Shown here: positions 21,361-32,879 of the stretch, piece after piece
How positions within the stretch are numbered: the stretch's first letter is position 1
How the letters are laid out: each line of letters starts with the position of its first letter
Program-made: the position numbers and the translations under genes
Assembly (NCBI RefSeq): GCF_001649575.2
Contig: NC_051431.1
Coordinates: 22,112,038-22,176,037, forward strand
DNA from: Kryptolebias marmoratus
Lineage: Eukaryota; Chordata; Actinopteri; Cyprinodontiformes; Rivulidae
Direction of reading: 5' to 3'
Length of the DNA: 64,000 bases
Notes under the pieces: model-generated
The model's input: only the letters and a program-made list of their open reading frames with translations
The model's database searches: none
What the model was told of the DNA's origin: nothing

Positions 21361-23344
21361 AAATAAGTTTCAGGTTTTTTTAGATGTAGCTACACATATT
21401 CAATAACACGTCTTTGTCTTTTAAGTGATGTAAAAAATACACATTTTGGTGTGTTTTGTGCTTTTTCTACTCTTCCCCATGTTGTCAGTGTTTGTTTTCT
21501 GTTTGCCAAAACCAGACCTGGCAGCATTGCCTTTGGAAACCGACTATACAAGGACATCTTAAGTTAGGCTTCTTGATTGCTTCAGTTGCTGATTTGTGTA
21601 CAAACACTTGACATTAACTAGTGACAAATTACAGCCCATCTCCACGGCTTCTGACGCAAACATGGGAGACGCTTTGAAGTGGGAAGAAAATGAGGCAAAG
21701 CGGAGGAGTGACGGGAAAGTAGTACACTTTGTGTGGTATTAAAAAAGGCAGGGAGACAATGGATAAATATCTCTAGTTGGTGCTGAATAAACGAGAGGAG
21801 GAAGTTTCTTTTGTTTCTTTCTGGCGTTGCTATCTGCCACACAAAGCAGAGATGCTCTTTACATCTGAAAAGAGAGAGGAGAGTCACAATAGGAGAGTGA
21901 AATAATAAATATGGGTAGAAAATGAGATGACCCCGCTCTTTGGATGAATAAGAGTAAGGGCAGAGAAAAACGAAAACGTAAAGAGATGGAGCAGAAAAGG
22001 GATTGTAAGAGATTCCCCCCCCCCCCCATTGTCTCAGTTATCACAGCATGACCACTGTGGATAAAAATGGGGCGTATGAAAGGCTGTGTTTGTCTGTGTC
22101 TTCTCTGTGACCCCTGTGGGGTCATCATCAGACATCCACCGCTCTTGACAGGTGGTCCGGCACTGATGACCAGGTCCATCATGTGATTCAAAGGTTTTTT
22201 TTAAAGCGCCCTGTCAAATTATTTTCCTCTCACTGTCAGGCTGGTGTTATATTTTAGCACCTGAATCGCTTTAGCTATATGAAAACCAGGCTTGGTGATC
22301 CCGTTCAGTCTTGTGTTTTATGTGCAATCAGACAATTACACTTTCTCTTGTGTTGCGTCCATTTTAATACATAGATCAGTGGCATGGAACAAAGGTCCTG
22401 TCTTGCCCGGGCTGAGCTCAGCTCAAACCCTATTTTCTTTTAAAGAAGTAAATCATATGAGGATCCTGCATCTCGCCTCAGCTCATCCTCCACTATTTGG
22501 CCCCTTATATTGTCGCTAACAGCTAAATGGCTCCCCCATTGATAAATTATTGCAATGTAGCCCCAGTCACTACTAAATCAAATTACATCCTGCAGTGAAT
22601 TGAAATCTAAATCTATAGTGAGCCATGCATTATTTTGCTCAAGTGGCAGCTATTGATGCAAAACGGAGAAAAAACTGTCTAAAATACCTTTCTGTATGCT
22701 TCACCTTCTTTGGTAACAATTACTCAATATGTTTTCTGAAGTTTAGTAATTTCTAAAACTACTTTTTTATTTTCAAAGTGAATATTCATCCATCTAATCG
22801 TGATATTAGCTTTGTGATGTAAAGCTGTAAGACATTCTTTTAAAGGGATAGTCTGGTCATGTATGAAGTGATATTCTGTCAAAGAGTTATCAGTAGTTAG
22901 TGTCTTGTCATCTGTGAATCAATCAGAGCACAAGCTTTGGAGAAAATGGCGAAAGTCTTCATCCAGGCTAGGCTAGCTAAATAAGGCCCCAGTTTTTATT
23001 GTTTTTCAGGCTTATAAAACAACTCTTTGTAAAAACAGTCCATGGGGAGATGAATAAACAACTTTTGGATTGACAAGATGCTCTGATCAGGTGTCTAATC
23101 ATTTTAAAATTGAAGCCAAAATGTCATAATCTTTTTAGGTGCTGCCATAGTGTATTTGTGAGTCAGAGTTTGTGAACTACAAATGTAGGGCTCTATAATA
23201 GATACAAAGTCCTGTCTACACACCCTCCCAACTTGCTAACTGGCTGGCATGTTGTCAGTCACAGTGATACGTGACACTCTCTACGCCTCAAAAAACGAAT
23301 TGAAACAAAACACGTAAAAACTATGTGAATCACCAAAAACCAGC
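21361..23344. other. Intronic stretch, possible conserved-looking patch
   Basis: A C-run of 13 lies at 22015-22027. 'taaagggatagtctggtcat' (22841-22860) is one end of a known-looking fish repeat, seen again at 55133. The AT-rich patch 22525-22640 contains short homeobox-like ATTA motifs and no repeat; it could be a conserved non-coding element but I cannot test this. No exon seen. Confidence 0.4.
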
Positions 23345-23605
23345 ACCTAAAATAGAATTTCCCATTTGTAGCTCAATATCTGTAAAACTGATTGAATTAT
23401 TGTCATTTTTGTGTTTGCTAAAGTTCAATAGCTGTAGTAGTCATCTTAAATTAGGTTGATTCCAAAAGTTAATCAGTTGTAGATGTTCATCCAGTGAAAA
23501 CATTCTGAAAATATCACTGAATCCCATTCTCTTGTTTCAGAGATATTTTGCTAACACACACATGCTCACTCACATTGACAGTGGTTGGGAGACAATAAAT
23601 ATCCT
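23345..23605 (+). repeat. Family A repeat, 5'-truncated
   Basis: Starts in the middle at 'tagctcaatatctgtaaaac', continues 'tagtagtcatcttaaattag', 'ccaaaagttaatcagttgta' and ends 'gagatattttgctaacacac'. The terminal gtgataat is degraded to 'gagacaataaat'. Confidence 0.85.
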
Positions 23606-24231
23606 TCTAGAAAATTGAGGGGGGTCTATGACATTATTTTCAAATCCATTATGAGCCAGAGTTACCATGGTAACGTACCTCAAGTCTTCAATATAAGGTA
23701 GTCGGTGCCTCTGTTGGCCTCTTGTTTATTTAGCGGTATTCAAGATTTTTGCTCACGGGCACGTAAAAAAATCTTGCTAATACAAAGAAGGTGGGCACTG
23801 AATTGGCCTTTCCTATCTTTTTGTGAGGAAGTGGGTTCAGATTTTGTGCTGCAAGCAGCAGAGCACGATGAAGAGTTAGTTATGTCACTGTGAAGTGGAA
23901 GGTGTGAAGCCTGACACCCGCACCTCTAAACCCAGCAACAAACTGCAGCTGCTTCTCATAGGTACCTTCAGTATTTTACACAGACCAGTTGCTAACAAAG
24001 GCATAAAATGATGAGGGCTTGTTTTTCATGTTCTGGATGAATAACATTGGCACGAGCTTTTACCAAGACAGCTTTATGATAAATATCAACTCAGGTTTCC
24101 TCAGTTCAGATATTTTTTTTTTGTTAAGCTGCTTTAGTAGAATCGGTTTAGTTTGCATTAGTAGTAACTTAATACAGCATTTTAAAATAATCTCCCAATC
24201 ACATAAAAAGTGGGAAATAAGGAATTTTTCT

Positions 24232-24292
24232 CTGTATGTGTGTGTGTGTGCATGTTTGTTTGTCCGTCTGTTAGCAAACTATCTCATAAACT
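24232..24292 (-). repeat. Family A repeat, right part (split copy)
   Basis: Minus-oriented: reading + 'tgtttgtttgtccgtctgtt', 'agcaaactatctcataaact'. The copy breaks off here and resumes at 25022 with 'tataaaccactgaatggatc', exactly the next consensus block, so the intervening DNA is an insertion. Confidence 0.8.
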
Positions 24293-25021
24293 AGAGCTAA
24301 ATCAATACTGCATTGTTCAAAACCAAGTACAAGTACTTACATTTGAGTATTTGCCGACACCGGGTATGGATACAAGTACTAATAAATGCCATTATACTTC
24401 TAACAATTAATGTAAAAATGTGTTTGAAATTCCGAGGTGCTTACTTTTATCTAAGCCCCTCAAACGGAACATGACAGCAGCAGTCTGAACACGAGCTCAG
24501 ATCTGTATATTCCCAGGACCTCTTCTTCTCCTAGAGATGGTTTGGTTTTGATGCTATTAGCAAACTCTGTCAACTCAGCATTGTGATGACTTTTTTTTTT
24601 AGATGTTTTGCATAAAGTGCTGGACTTTGTCTTTTCTCTTGACAACTTTGCTGAACACAGTTTACAATCTGCTTTATTTTTGTCACCATTGTTCACCTTT
24701 AAATACCTCCACATGGCTTCTTCTTCGTTTTATTCTGGAGTTGTTTATTGGTGGTTAGCAACAACTTTATGGTGCATTACCACCACCATCTGACAAGGAG
24801 TGTAGATCAAGACAGCCAACTCAAATAAATAAATAAAAATAAAGTCCTTCCATAAGGCTGACATTGGTTCTTTTCTACCATCTGACTATTCAACTGAGAG
24901 GTGAACATCATGCTGCCATAATGTGGTACTGAGTACTGTAGTGCCTAAACAGTTGGCAAAAGTACAGGTACATTCACATGGCACTGAATTGATGCCTGAT
25001 ACTGGTATTGGCTTATCCTTT
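24293..25021 (-). mobile_element. hAT-type DNA transposon inserted in family A copy
   Basis: A 0.73-kb insert between the halves of one family A copy. It holds a BED zinc-finger-like frame on the minus strand (24460-24714) and, near the left side, 'gagtatttgccgacaccggg' plus 'acaagtactaataaatgcc', wording typical of fish hAT elements. The ends are imperfect inverted repeats (aaatcaatact left; aagccaatacc on the reverse of the right). The flanking 8-mers cataaact and tataaacc agree at 6 of 8 positions, a possible decayed 8-bp target duplication. Confidence 0.65.
24460..24714 (-). pseudogene. BED-type zinc finger remnant of hAT transposase
   Basis: The frame begins MWRYLKVNNGDKNKADCKLC and continues SAKLSREKTKS, later KKKSHHNAELTEF. 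A leading aromatic, a C-x2-C pair and a histidine cluster about 25 residues later match the BED finger that binds DNA at the N-terminus of hAT/ZBED proteins. The normal H-x3-5-H spacing is disturbed and no hAT catalytic or dimerisation region follows, so it is a relic. Confidence 0.55.
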
Positions 25022-25225
25022 TATAAACCACTGAATGGATCTACACCGAGCTAATATTTGGTGTAGCAGTAGCTGAGAGGTGCTCACAACACATACTCTG
25101 AACACTAACAAATCGCATGAGATTTCACAATACTGCATGAGTTTGAGCAAACGATTATTTTCAAGGTTTGATAAAAATGGCTATAACTGAATTAGTTCTC
25201 AAAATAAGATTATTTTCGTCTAAAA
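25022..25225 (-). repeat. Family A repeat, left part (split copy)
   Basis: Continues the copy interrupted at 24292: 'ttggtgtagcagtagctgag', 'acacatactctgaacactaa', 'cacaatactgcatgagtttg' and 'tttcaaggtttgataaaaat'. A short piece between 'ggatct' and 'acaccgagctaa' is missing. Confidence 0.8.
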
Positions 25226-26279
25226 CACCTTACTGAAACATGGCCACAGGCAGTCTGAAAATGTGTAAATGTCTTATCAAGTTCACTTCTGGGTCACAAG
25301 CTGAATAGGTTTGGACACACACTTTAGAAAATTGCCAGAGTTTGGTTCTTTAAATTTTGTTTTTAGTTTTGTCAGTGTACCCAGTGTTAATCTGGTTGAT
25401 CTAAACCTGGACGGTTGCTGTTCAGGGATGTGGTGTCACAGATAGTGTTCAGTGCGTGCTTAGAATATGATGCCAATTTGGTTTTGTGTTGTGTAACCAT
25501 CATTACTTTTCACTATTTACAGTGTGAGTTTTGTCCCTTCTTCTCCAAATCCCACATGTTAGTGTTGTGCAGCCAGCTGTCGGACAACATCAGTCAGCTT
25601 AACAAACTGAGAAACCAGGAAATTGATTATCCTCTCTGATGTTACACATGACAAAATTTTCCTAGAAGAAACAAAGTAAAAGCTCAAAACTGTAAGAAAG
25701 AGATCTCTCTTTTCGGTTGTGTTGTGAAACAGTAACAGTAAAAGCAGAGCAAGAAGGTGCAGATATACTTCCTGTGTTTGCTTATGTTTTTTATAGCTGT
25801 CATAAATGTGTTTCCCTTAGTTTCAGCAATTAGTGACAAACTTTCCGGACAGACAGAACAAAACATTCTCCAAAGTTAATTTACTAACGCATAACAAGTG
25901 GAGCTAGACAATTATTCTGTAAAGTGTATGAAAATAATTGTCTGATGACATTTCTGTCGCGGTGTAATGACAGCAGTGAGACGAGAGCTAGTCAAGGACC
26001 CCGAGCCCGGTGATTAACAAAAGACCGTCTGTGATTTGACACTGTAATCAGTGCTCACAAGGAGAGTACATATCTGCTATTCATCATCGTCCTTCATAAC
26101 TCACATCCTATTGCTTTCTTTCCTCTACCTCTTCTGTGATCTTGGACTTGCATTTTCACAACTTTTTTTGTCATGTTTGCTGTGTTTCCTGGATTTTCTT
26201 TCTCAAGTTGATTTCCTCCATGATTGTTTTGTTCTTTGTGCTTCCTTTTTTATTTTATTGCCACACCATGTCATGAAAG
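25226..26279. other. Intronic stretch, nothing recognised
   Basis: Mildly pyrimidine-rich near 26060-26270. The open frames here have no domain and no splice context. Confidence 0.45.
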
Positions 26280-26637
26280 ATGGGGGATCAAGTATTTGCC
26301 TGTGTGTGTTTGTGTGTACATTTGTCAGTCTGTCTGGTAGCAAAATATCTCATAAACCACTGGATGGCTTTTAATGAACTTCTCACATGCACACTTACAA
26401 CTGATTAGACTTTGGAATCAGCTTGGTTCAAGATGGCCGCCAGAACTGACTGATTAAAAATACACAGAAAGGACTATGACTCAGTCAGTTTTACTGATAC
26501 TGAGGTAAGGTTTGGTGTGGTAGTAGCTGAGAGTCATCCCTAACATATACTCCACGCACTAACAGATCACACAAGATATTGGTTTAAAACATACAATGCA
26601 GAAGACGATGTGCATTCTTTCAAGGAATCCTAGTTTC
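26280..26637 (-). repeat. Family A repeat
   Basis: Minus-oriented: reading + 'gtctgtctggtagcaaaata', 'ggttcaagatggccgccaga', 'ttggtgtggtagtagctgag', 'acatatactccacgcactaa' and the end 'cattctttcaaggaatcc'. The next element begins about 5 bases later. Confidence 0.85.
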
Positions 26638-26642
26638 ATTCC

Positions 26643-27290
26643 TATCACAAACTGGTTTTGGATGTCTATGGTGAGCAACAGAGAAGTTGAACAGAATCTC
26701 AGAGAGGCGAGTATAAAATCAAAGCTTAATTTATTGGCAGCTGACAGGTCGTCTGGTCAGGCCTGTGGGACAACAGGAGGGTGAGAATATGAGCCGGATG
26801 AATCTTGGATGAGTATGAAATGAACGGGTTTACTGACCGAGGCTGAGCCGCAGGTGAGTTGGCAGGAGCTTGAGTCCAGTGAGGGGAGTGCCGGTGAGTG
26901 TTGACCAGAACCAGATCTGTAGTGATATTTACAGGATCCCAGGCAGTGCTCAGGTGTAATCTCAATCCAGGTGAGTGCAAGTATTTACAGGTGCCAGTGT
27001 AGGGGAACGAGGAGGACGTCAGGAGATCAGGTAAGGGTTCAGGCTTTGCAGATGCAGGTTCACGGGAGGACCACGAGAGGAGAGACTGAAAATATTAACA
27101 AGGAAACAGGATTAAAAAGGCCAAACTCAGAGAGATTTGTGGAGAGACTGAGACCATACCCTGAATAGGCTTTGATCCAGCGACGACTGGAGATGCCTTA
27201 AATGCTGAAGCCAGATGAGAGGGAGATGAGCTGCAGCTGAGTCAACCAGTCCCCACCCGAGAAGGGCGGAGACTGACTGCCAATGTCACA
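26643..27290 (-). mobile_element. Probable solo LTR, 648 bp, older type
   Basis: Flanked by the direct repeat attcctat (26638-26645 and 27291-27298). On the minus strand it starts TGTGACATTGG, has a TATA-like atttaagg about 90 bases in, a C-rich body, an AATAAA (reverse of 26730-26735) and ends near TTTGTGATA, where a canonical LTR would end in CA. If the target duplication is the 5-base attcc, the last CA has decayed to TA. An 8-bp duplication by a DNA element is the alternative. No internal retroelement genes are present. Confidence 0.5.
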
Positions 27291-27389
27291 ATTCCTATAT
27301 CTTTTGATTTTCTTCTCTACCACTTCTATTTAAAAATATTGGTTATTGATTATTGATTACTGATCTTTTAAATGAAGTCATTCAGGGTC

Positions 27390-27450
27390 ATCTTAGCTTT
27401 AGCATATAGACTGGAAACAGGGAAGACAACTAGCTGACACAGTAAAATTA
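27390..27450 (+). repeat. Short fish repeat scrap ('tagactggaaacaggg')
   Basis: The wording 'tagctttagcatatagact' then 'ggaaacagggaagacaacta' and 'gctgac' resembles the abundant teleost repeat with 'agcataaagactggaaacag'. Another piece of what seems the same family lies at 53140-53325. Confidence 0.5.
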
Positions 27451-28689
27451 CAGTTTGAGGGTTCTTTGTAATTTGTACCATACAGTCAGTATGTTCCAAG
27501 AGTTTACTAGGTTTATGTTGAAGTATATTCTGACACATTGCGAACTACATGCTTGATTTAGAGTTAAAGAGTTGATTTTTCTTTCATTTTTCTTTGGCAG
27601 AGATATGTTCCTCGTGCTGTTGAAGAGATGGAGGCATGTTTCAGCTTATTGCTGAAGCACAAAAAGCTTCTTAGTGCTTGATTAGCTGAGACAACCTGTT
27701 GTCATGCACTTGATTCCAGCCAAACAGGTTTCAATCCAGTTCTGGCATGGGACCCTAGCACTAATAGTTTGGAAAAGACATGCTCTCAACCCTGTGTCAG
27801 GTTTCCACGTTTCATTTTGCCTCGCCTCAGATGCATGCTGGGATTGGCCCTCGCACCTGTCTGCCTGAAAATAAAGTGTTTTCTTTTGTTTAGATGGATG
27901 GATGAAAAAATACCCCCCCATTCTCCCTGAAGACATTTCTGTCCATTAACCAAGTCTCAGAAATTTTACAAGACTTGACACACGCTGGCTGGCATTTCTC
28001 AGTATGGCTGGTAGTAATTAATTTATTTTAAATTGGTGATTTTTTTCAAGAGGAAATAAGTGGCTGGAGGAAGAGGTTTAGAGTCCAATTGGCATTTTCT
28101 TTTGTGTCTATTTGATTTTCTCTGAAAATGAATAAATGGGACAGTAAATTTAGCTGTTTGATATAAAATATTCAGGCTTACAGTCACCTCCTGTCCAGCT
28201 GAGCCCGGCTTTCACCACTGAGAATACAGCAAAAAGATCCTGGAATTTCTCATAAAAAGACCAAAACAGTACAAATTAGGCAGAGAACTGGCAATCTGGG
28301 GCTTTGTTGCTTTAATAAAAAGATTTGGAGCATTCCAGCAGTTTCCAAGTTGATGTAAGGACACTGAGGAAAAACAATTTTAAGGCAGTATAGTCTGCTA
28401 AAATGTATGACAACCAATTATCCTTTGCACAGCCCCCTTAGGCTCTAATTATGTTCTATTTCTCGGTCTTTCAGTCACCTTTCTCTTGCAACTGTATCAT
28501 CTCTGGAGGACAACTTGCTAGATCCTGATGTCCTGATCCGCACAAAGCCAAAACTTGCATCAACTGGTGTGCACCTCAACATAGGTGACTTGTCCCTACA
28601 TTTGGATGCAATTAGATGAAAATTCATACAACACTGTCATATTATGATTTAGGTATTTTGATGCACATTTGGAAGTTGTACAATACAAT
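27451..28689. other. Intronic stretch, nothing recognised
   Basis: Plain AT-rich DNA with a degenerate 'gatggatggatg' at 27893-27905. No exon or transposon end supported. Confidence 0.45.
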
Positions 28690-29215
28690 GATTAGAAAAT
28701 AGCACCAAGGTTCCTTACATTAGTTCTAGAGGTCAAGTTAATACCATCCAGAGTAAACAAAAGATTACAGGTTACACTGGTTACAGGACGAACCCCTACC
28801 TCCTGAGCCACTGCCGCCCTTGTGATGAAATGCAGCTGTGAGATCGAACAGGACAAGATTAGACACAGGTTCACTGTCTGAGGCCAGGAGAATATGAGTA
28901 GTAACTTTCATCTGGAATTATTTCTGTACTATGAAGAGCTCTAAACTCCCACTGATATTTCTCAAACAAATTATTTTGTCCAAATGTTCACACAATTGAT
29001 TTGCAACTATTTTCTCAAGAATTTCTTTAGATGAAGGGGCGACTGGAAAGACCTCTGTAATCGGCTAGAGCCCCTAGATCAAGGTTGGGTTTCTTAAGTA
29101 AAGATTTAATTACAGCAGCCTTAAAAGTCTTATGTACATAATTATTTACTAAAGACCCCTCAAAAATGAGGGTGTTATTTAAAGGAAAAACCCAATTATC
29201 AGAAATGCCCAAAGT
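28690..29215 (-). mobile_element. LINE (Rex1/L2-like) reverse-transcriptase fragment
   Basis: Minus-strand pieces in order: VHKTFKAAVIKSLLKKPNLD (near 29130) with ADYRGLSS, LEKIVANQLCEHLDKII (near 28980), LLASDSEPVSNLVLFDLTAA plus FHH (near 28840), then LDGINLTSRTNVRNLGAIF (near 28700). These match the palm of CR1/L2/Rex1 reverse transcriptases; FDLTAAF is motif A. Frameshifts separate the pieces and motifs B and C (YxDD) are missing where a SINE-like insert sits (28769-28820). It is a dead copy. Confidence 0.7.
28769..28820 (-). mobile_element. SINE-like insert with tRNA-type A box
   Basis: On the minus strand it reads agggcggcagtggctcagga, ggtaggggttcgtcctgtaa, cc. The stretch tggctcaggag fits the RNA polymerase III A box (TRGYNNANNNG). 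The B box is not complete, so only the head of the element remains. It interrupts the LINE reverse-transcriptase frame. Confidence 0.55.
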
Positions 29216-30546
29216 TTGCTCTTCATTTATGGAGCAAAAATCCTTTTAGGGTCTTCTTATTAAAGGAATCTGTTAACATTGCACAATCTACTTTGTTTTC
29301 TTCAAACCATAGTTTGCCATTTATGGGAGTAAGCTTGGTTGATATTTCCTGTTAGGTAAATGGTACCCATTTTTGTCTTCAATATGATTGATGAGGGTTA
29401 GGAAAAATATTGTTTGACCAGTTTTTTAAAATGTATACTACATGTCAGAGCTTTGTTTTCTACTGTAGGTTAACTGAGTGACAAATCTGCCACAGATTTG
29501 ACATCTAGTCTACCTCAGAGCTGGCAGGGGTCAATTATTTTTTAAACTGAACTAGAGGTTGTAATAAGAGCTTTCACAAATGACCCGTGGCACTGTCTTT
29601 ATCAGGGGGACAGTCACCGTTATGCCGGACTGGCTGGCTTCTCTGTGACACAACCAATCTCAAGACCAGGCACCGTTAGTCCTGCTGAGGGATCATCCGT
29701 CAGGAACCACTTTGGACGATCTGGGGCCAAGAGAGCAGTTTGTAATAGATGTCTCAGCTGTCAAGCACTGTATGAGTGTGTGTGCCACTGAGGTATTGCT
29801 AATGTTACTGGGACAAAAAGCCTGCCTCAGTTGAAAATAAATCAATTTGTGCACCTATAGCTTCCGTTAAAGGATTTATTTGAAGCTTTGCCAATGACAT
29901 GCTGAGCAGAAAGGTTTATCTCAGTTCTAAAGATGTGCTGTAGATGTTCATCAGTTTTTTCTGTTTTTTTTTTTTTTAAGTACAGCACTTGTCCTTCTTT
30001 TACAGTGACATATGTGTATTTTGTTTTTTGATAAGTTTCAGATCCTTGTAATACCAGTAACTGAGTTTAAGGTGAATATGTGTTTCAAGGTTTGTGTGGG
30101 GCTAGATTCAGGTCAAGACTGAGGTTATGCAAATAGTACTCAGAATTCAGTTTATGCCAACAGCAAGTTTCTAGAAAATGACTGTTAAGTCAATGGAGTG
30201 AAAAAAATAAAACTGAAGCAGTTCCAGTGTGAGTTTGGAGTAGGTAGGTTCTTTCAGAAAAAGACTAGAGACAGGTGGCAATGTTGTGAGCCCAAGTTCA
30301 AATATTTCTTTCTGGTTGCAGTTTGTCTGCAAGACAGAACAATAAAAAAATTATGTGTCAGTATCCATGTGAGGTTGAATTAGAATTGGGAGAATATGAG
30401 CTTACTGACTCACCTTCCTGGTGTCTGCTTTAATGTGTTGTGAATGCTGACCAATGAATCATAAAAAATCACTTTTTTTCAAATAAATTGTTGCTTACTA
30501 TTGCAATCACATACAGTATAAGGACACTAATTCAGAGTGTCATAAG
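29216..30546. other. Intronic stretch, possible further LINE remains
   Basis: 29216-29350 may continue the LINE upstream but no motif is legible. The 29560-29780 block is GC-richer (ggctggcttctctgtgacac and following) and looks like an unidentified repeat. No exon supported. Confidence 0.35.
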
Positions 30547-30656
30547 GACACCAAGAACTCGTTGCAGAAACTATGTATCCTCTCTGGCCTGGAAACACAT
30601 TGGGATCCCCTAGGAGTAGCTGGACAAAGCACAAACTAATGGATGTATGTATGGAT
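30547..30656 (+). mobile_element. LINE C-terminal tail scrap
   Basis: The plus strand reads NYVSSLAWKHIGIP then a stop, the same tail as at 11140-11385 (WGDYVSSLAWEWLWDP), followed by 'aatggatgtatgtatgg'. About 100 bases survive. Confidence 0.55.
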
Positions 30657-32000
30657 ATTGCACACTTCGTAAACTAGGTCCTATACATGTGGCATGTGTA
30701 TGTTCCATTTGTAGTACTTTATATAAAGCTTGACCACAGGTTCAAGATCCTGGTTAGCATTATAAAGAGCATTCCCAAATATACAGTAAGCTGTTGAGTT
30801 AAGTAACGTAGTGTTTATAAATTACTGTAGACTTGTGAAATGAAGAAATCTGTTTTATGACACTAAGACAAACTCCAATTTCTGTGTAAGGAAAAAAAAC
30901 TTTCCTTTTCTTCATACAAAAATTAGAGCTGTTGTTCAAACATTTACTGAAAGAGATATTAAATATGATATCACAACGCAGCTCTGAAGTGGTACTCTGG
31001 TTGTGGAAAAACAAATTCTGGGATATTTCAACACATGTACACACACTTCTAATTATGGTTTTAATTACTGTTTTGTCTTTTGTTTATGGTCTTTATTTTC
31101 TAAGAATTAGGCCTCTTGAGAATTGTACTGCTTTTATGTGTTCATGTATTGTATGTGCTGCAAATCACACCTATATTAATATTCTATTTTTACCCTCCGT
31201 GTGAATAATTTTCACAAACATTATGACTGAAGGCCACCAGAGCTCCAAGTGATGATATAATTACAATGAGAAAAGTTCTGACAAAGAAATTCTGGACAGA
31301 AAACATTGTTACTATCTGCAGCTTGCATCAGTGTTTCTGTACACACATGCTGTAAGTCTGGGAGCCTTAATCTTAAATGTTTGTTGCACAACAACCCAAG
31401 TTGAAGATAAAATGAAAGCCAAATTATTGCCAAAATACAAATGAGAGTCATCCAATATAGGTTCAGTAATATCACTTAGTCACAGCACTTGGAGTAGACA
31501 AGCCCAAATTAAAGTAACAACACAATAATGTGGTACTAATTACTAATGCTACAATCTATTTCCCAGTGAAACCCCACAGCTGTGATCCATCTCATCTTCA
31601 CTTGTAAAAAGCTTTTACAGTTATTACTTCAAACATCAAGTGGCATATTTGTGTGACTTTGTTTTAAAATACCAGCAACCCAACCACTTCTGTCAGGAAG
31701 TGGTTTGGGTTTATGATGCACTTTGCTTTTATTGATACACCAATGAGCCAAGTATATAAAAAAATCCAGCAATTTCTTTTTTTTAATTTTCAGCTATTAC
31801 ACCCACTAGTAATTTAACTTGTTGCATTGATTACACACTTAACATTCCTTTGATGACTAATCAAAATGTCATGATGGTGAAGACATTAGCCATATCGTTT
31901 TTCCTAATTTTTATTTTAGAAGCAAAAGAATGCTCTATTTTCTTCTTTCGTATTCAGTCTTTTCAGTTGTCCAAGCACTCGCTGTAAAACTGCAACCGCA
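30657..32000. other. Intronic stretch with one short palindrome
   Basis: aaccacttc (31682-31690) and gaagtggtt (31697-31705) are perfect inverted arms with a 6-base loop. Otherwise ordinary AT-rich sequence; the open frames have no domains. The last five bases (ccgca) are the target duplication of the LTR that follows. Confidence 0.45.
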
Positions 32001-32415
32001 TGTAATGATTTGGGTTTTGTTTTTGTTTTCTTTTAGATTCATTTTGCATTTGTTTCCTTGTTTGTGTCTGGTTCCTTGTTCAGTATTCATTTCCCCTCTG
32101 TTTGCCCCTGATTATCTGCCACGCCCATCTCCACCTGTAAGTTATTGTAATCACTCACCTGTGCCCACTTCCCATAATTATCCCCTGTGTATATAACCTG
32201 GTCATTTTCTCCACCACCCTGCTGGATCATTGTCGTTCTGTTCTGTGTTCTGCATTTGTTTCATCCTGCCATGCCCTGCCCCTTCATTTAGATTTTTGTT
32301 ATTGTACCTTTGCTGCCACATCAGCCCTTTTTGTTTGTTAAGGAATAAATTAGTTTTCCTTTTTTGAAAATGATTCTTCGCTCTGGGTTCGTCTCTGTCT
32401 CCCCTCGTCATGACA
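32001..32415 (+). mobile_element. Solo LTR with 5-bp target duplication
   Basis: The element begins tgtaatgatttggg, ends gtcatgaca, and is bracketed by ccgca at 31996-32000 and 32416-32420. TG...CA ends and a 5-bp duplication are the hallmark of an LTR retrotransposon; the internal region has been lost by LTR-LTR recombination. A TATA-like gtgtatataacc (about 32188) and an AATAAA (32344-32349) are in proper order, so it faces plus. It belongs to the same family as 34408-34863. Confidence 0.85.
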
Positions 32416-32689
32416 CCGCATTGTCAGTCGCAACTTCTGCTTTGCAAAAGTAGTTCTTGCTAATTCATTTCTACAGGTATGACTCATCAAACACACTGAA
32501 TGGTAAAATTGTTGCAAATTTGTTAAAAGCACGACAAAACACTCAAAAACAGAAATACTGAGACATTTGTAGCTGTTAGTGGTGTCGGGTCATCGGGGGC
32601 AGGTGGAGCAGTCTGACCTGCTGTTAACTCAACATACATAATTTTATCATTTCATTTTTTTCATTACCTATAAGATTTATTTTCTGATT

Positions 32690-32835
32690 CATGAAATATT
32701 TTGTCTGTAAAACTCACCACATATGTAGTTAGTTGTGGTGGCCTATTGAATTAAGTTGACTCCCAAACTGAATTAGTTATACACAATGATTACTTTCTGA
32801 AAGTTTCATTAAAAATCCATTAACTAGGCCATGTG
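32690..32835 (+). repeat. Family A repeat fragment
   Basis: Only the right half is left: 'agttgtggtggcctattgaa', 'ttaagttgactcccaaact' and 'attactttctgaaagtttca'. It passes into the LINE scrap without a clear boundary. Confidence 0.7.
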
Positions 32836-32879
32836 ATCATTTTGGGGGGCTTGGCTCAGTCGAGCTGCAGGAGTCAAGG

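Noticed and set aside
21141..21366. Tyr-Ile repeat frames on both strands
   Set aside because: Artefacts of the (TA)n microsatellite.
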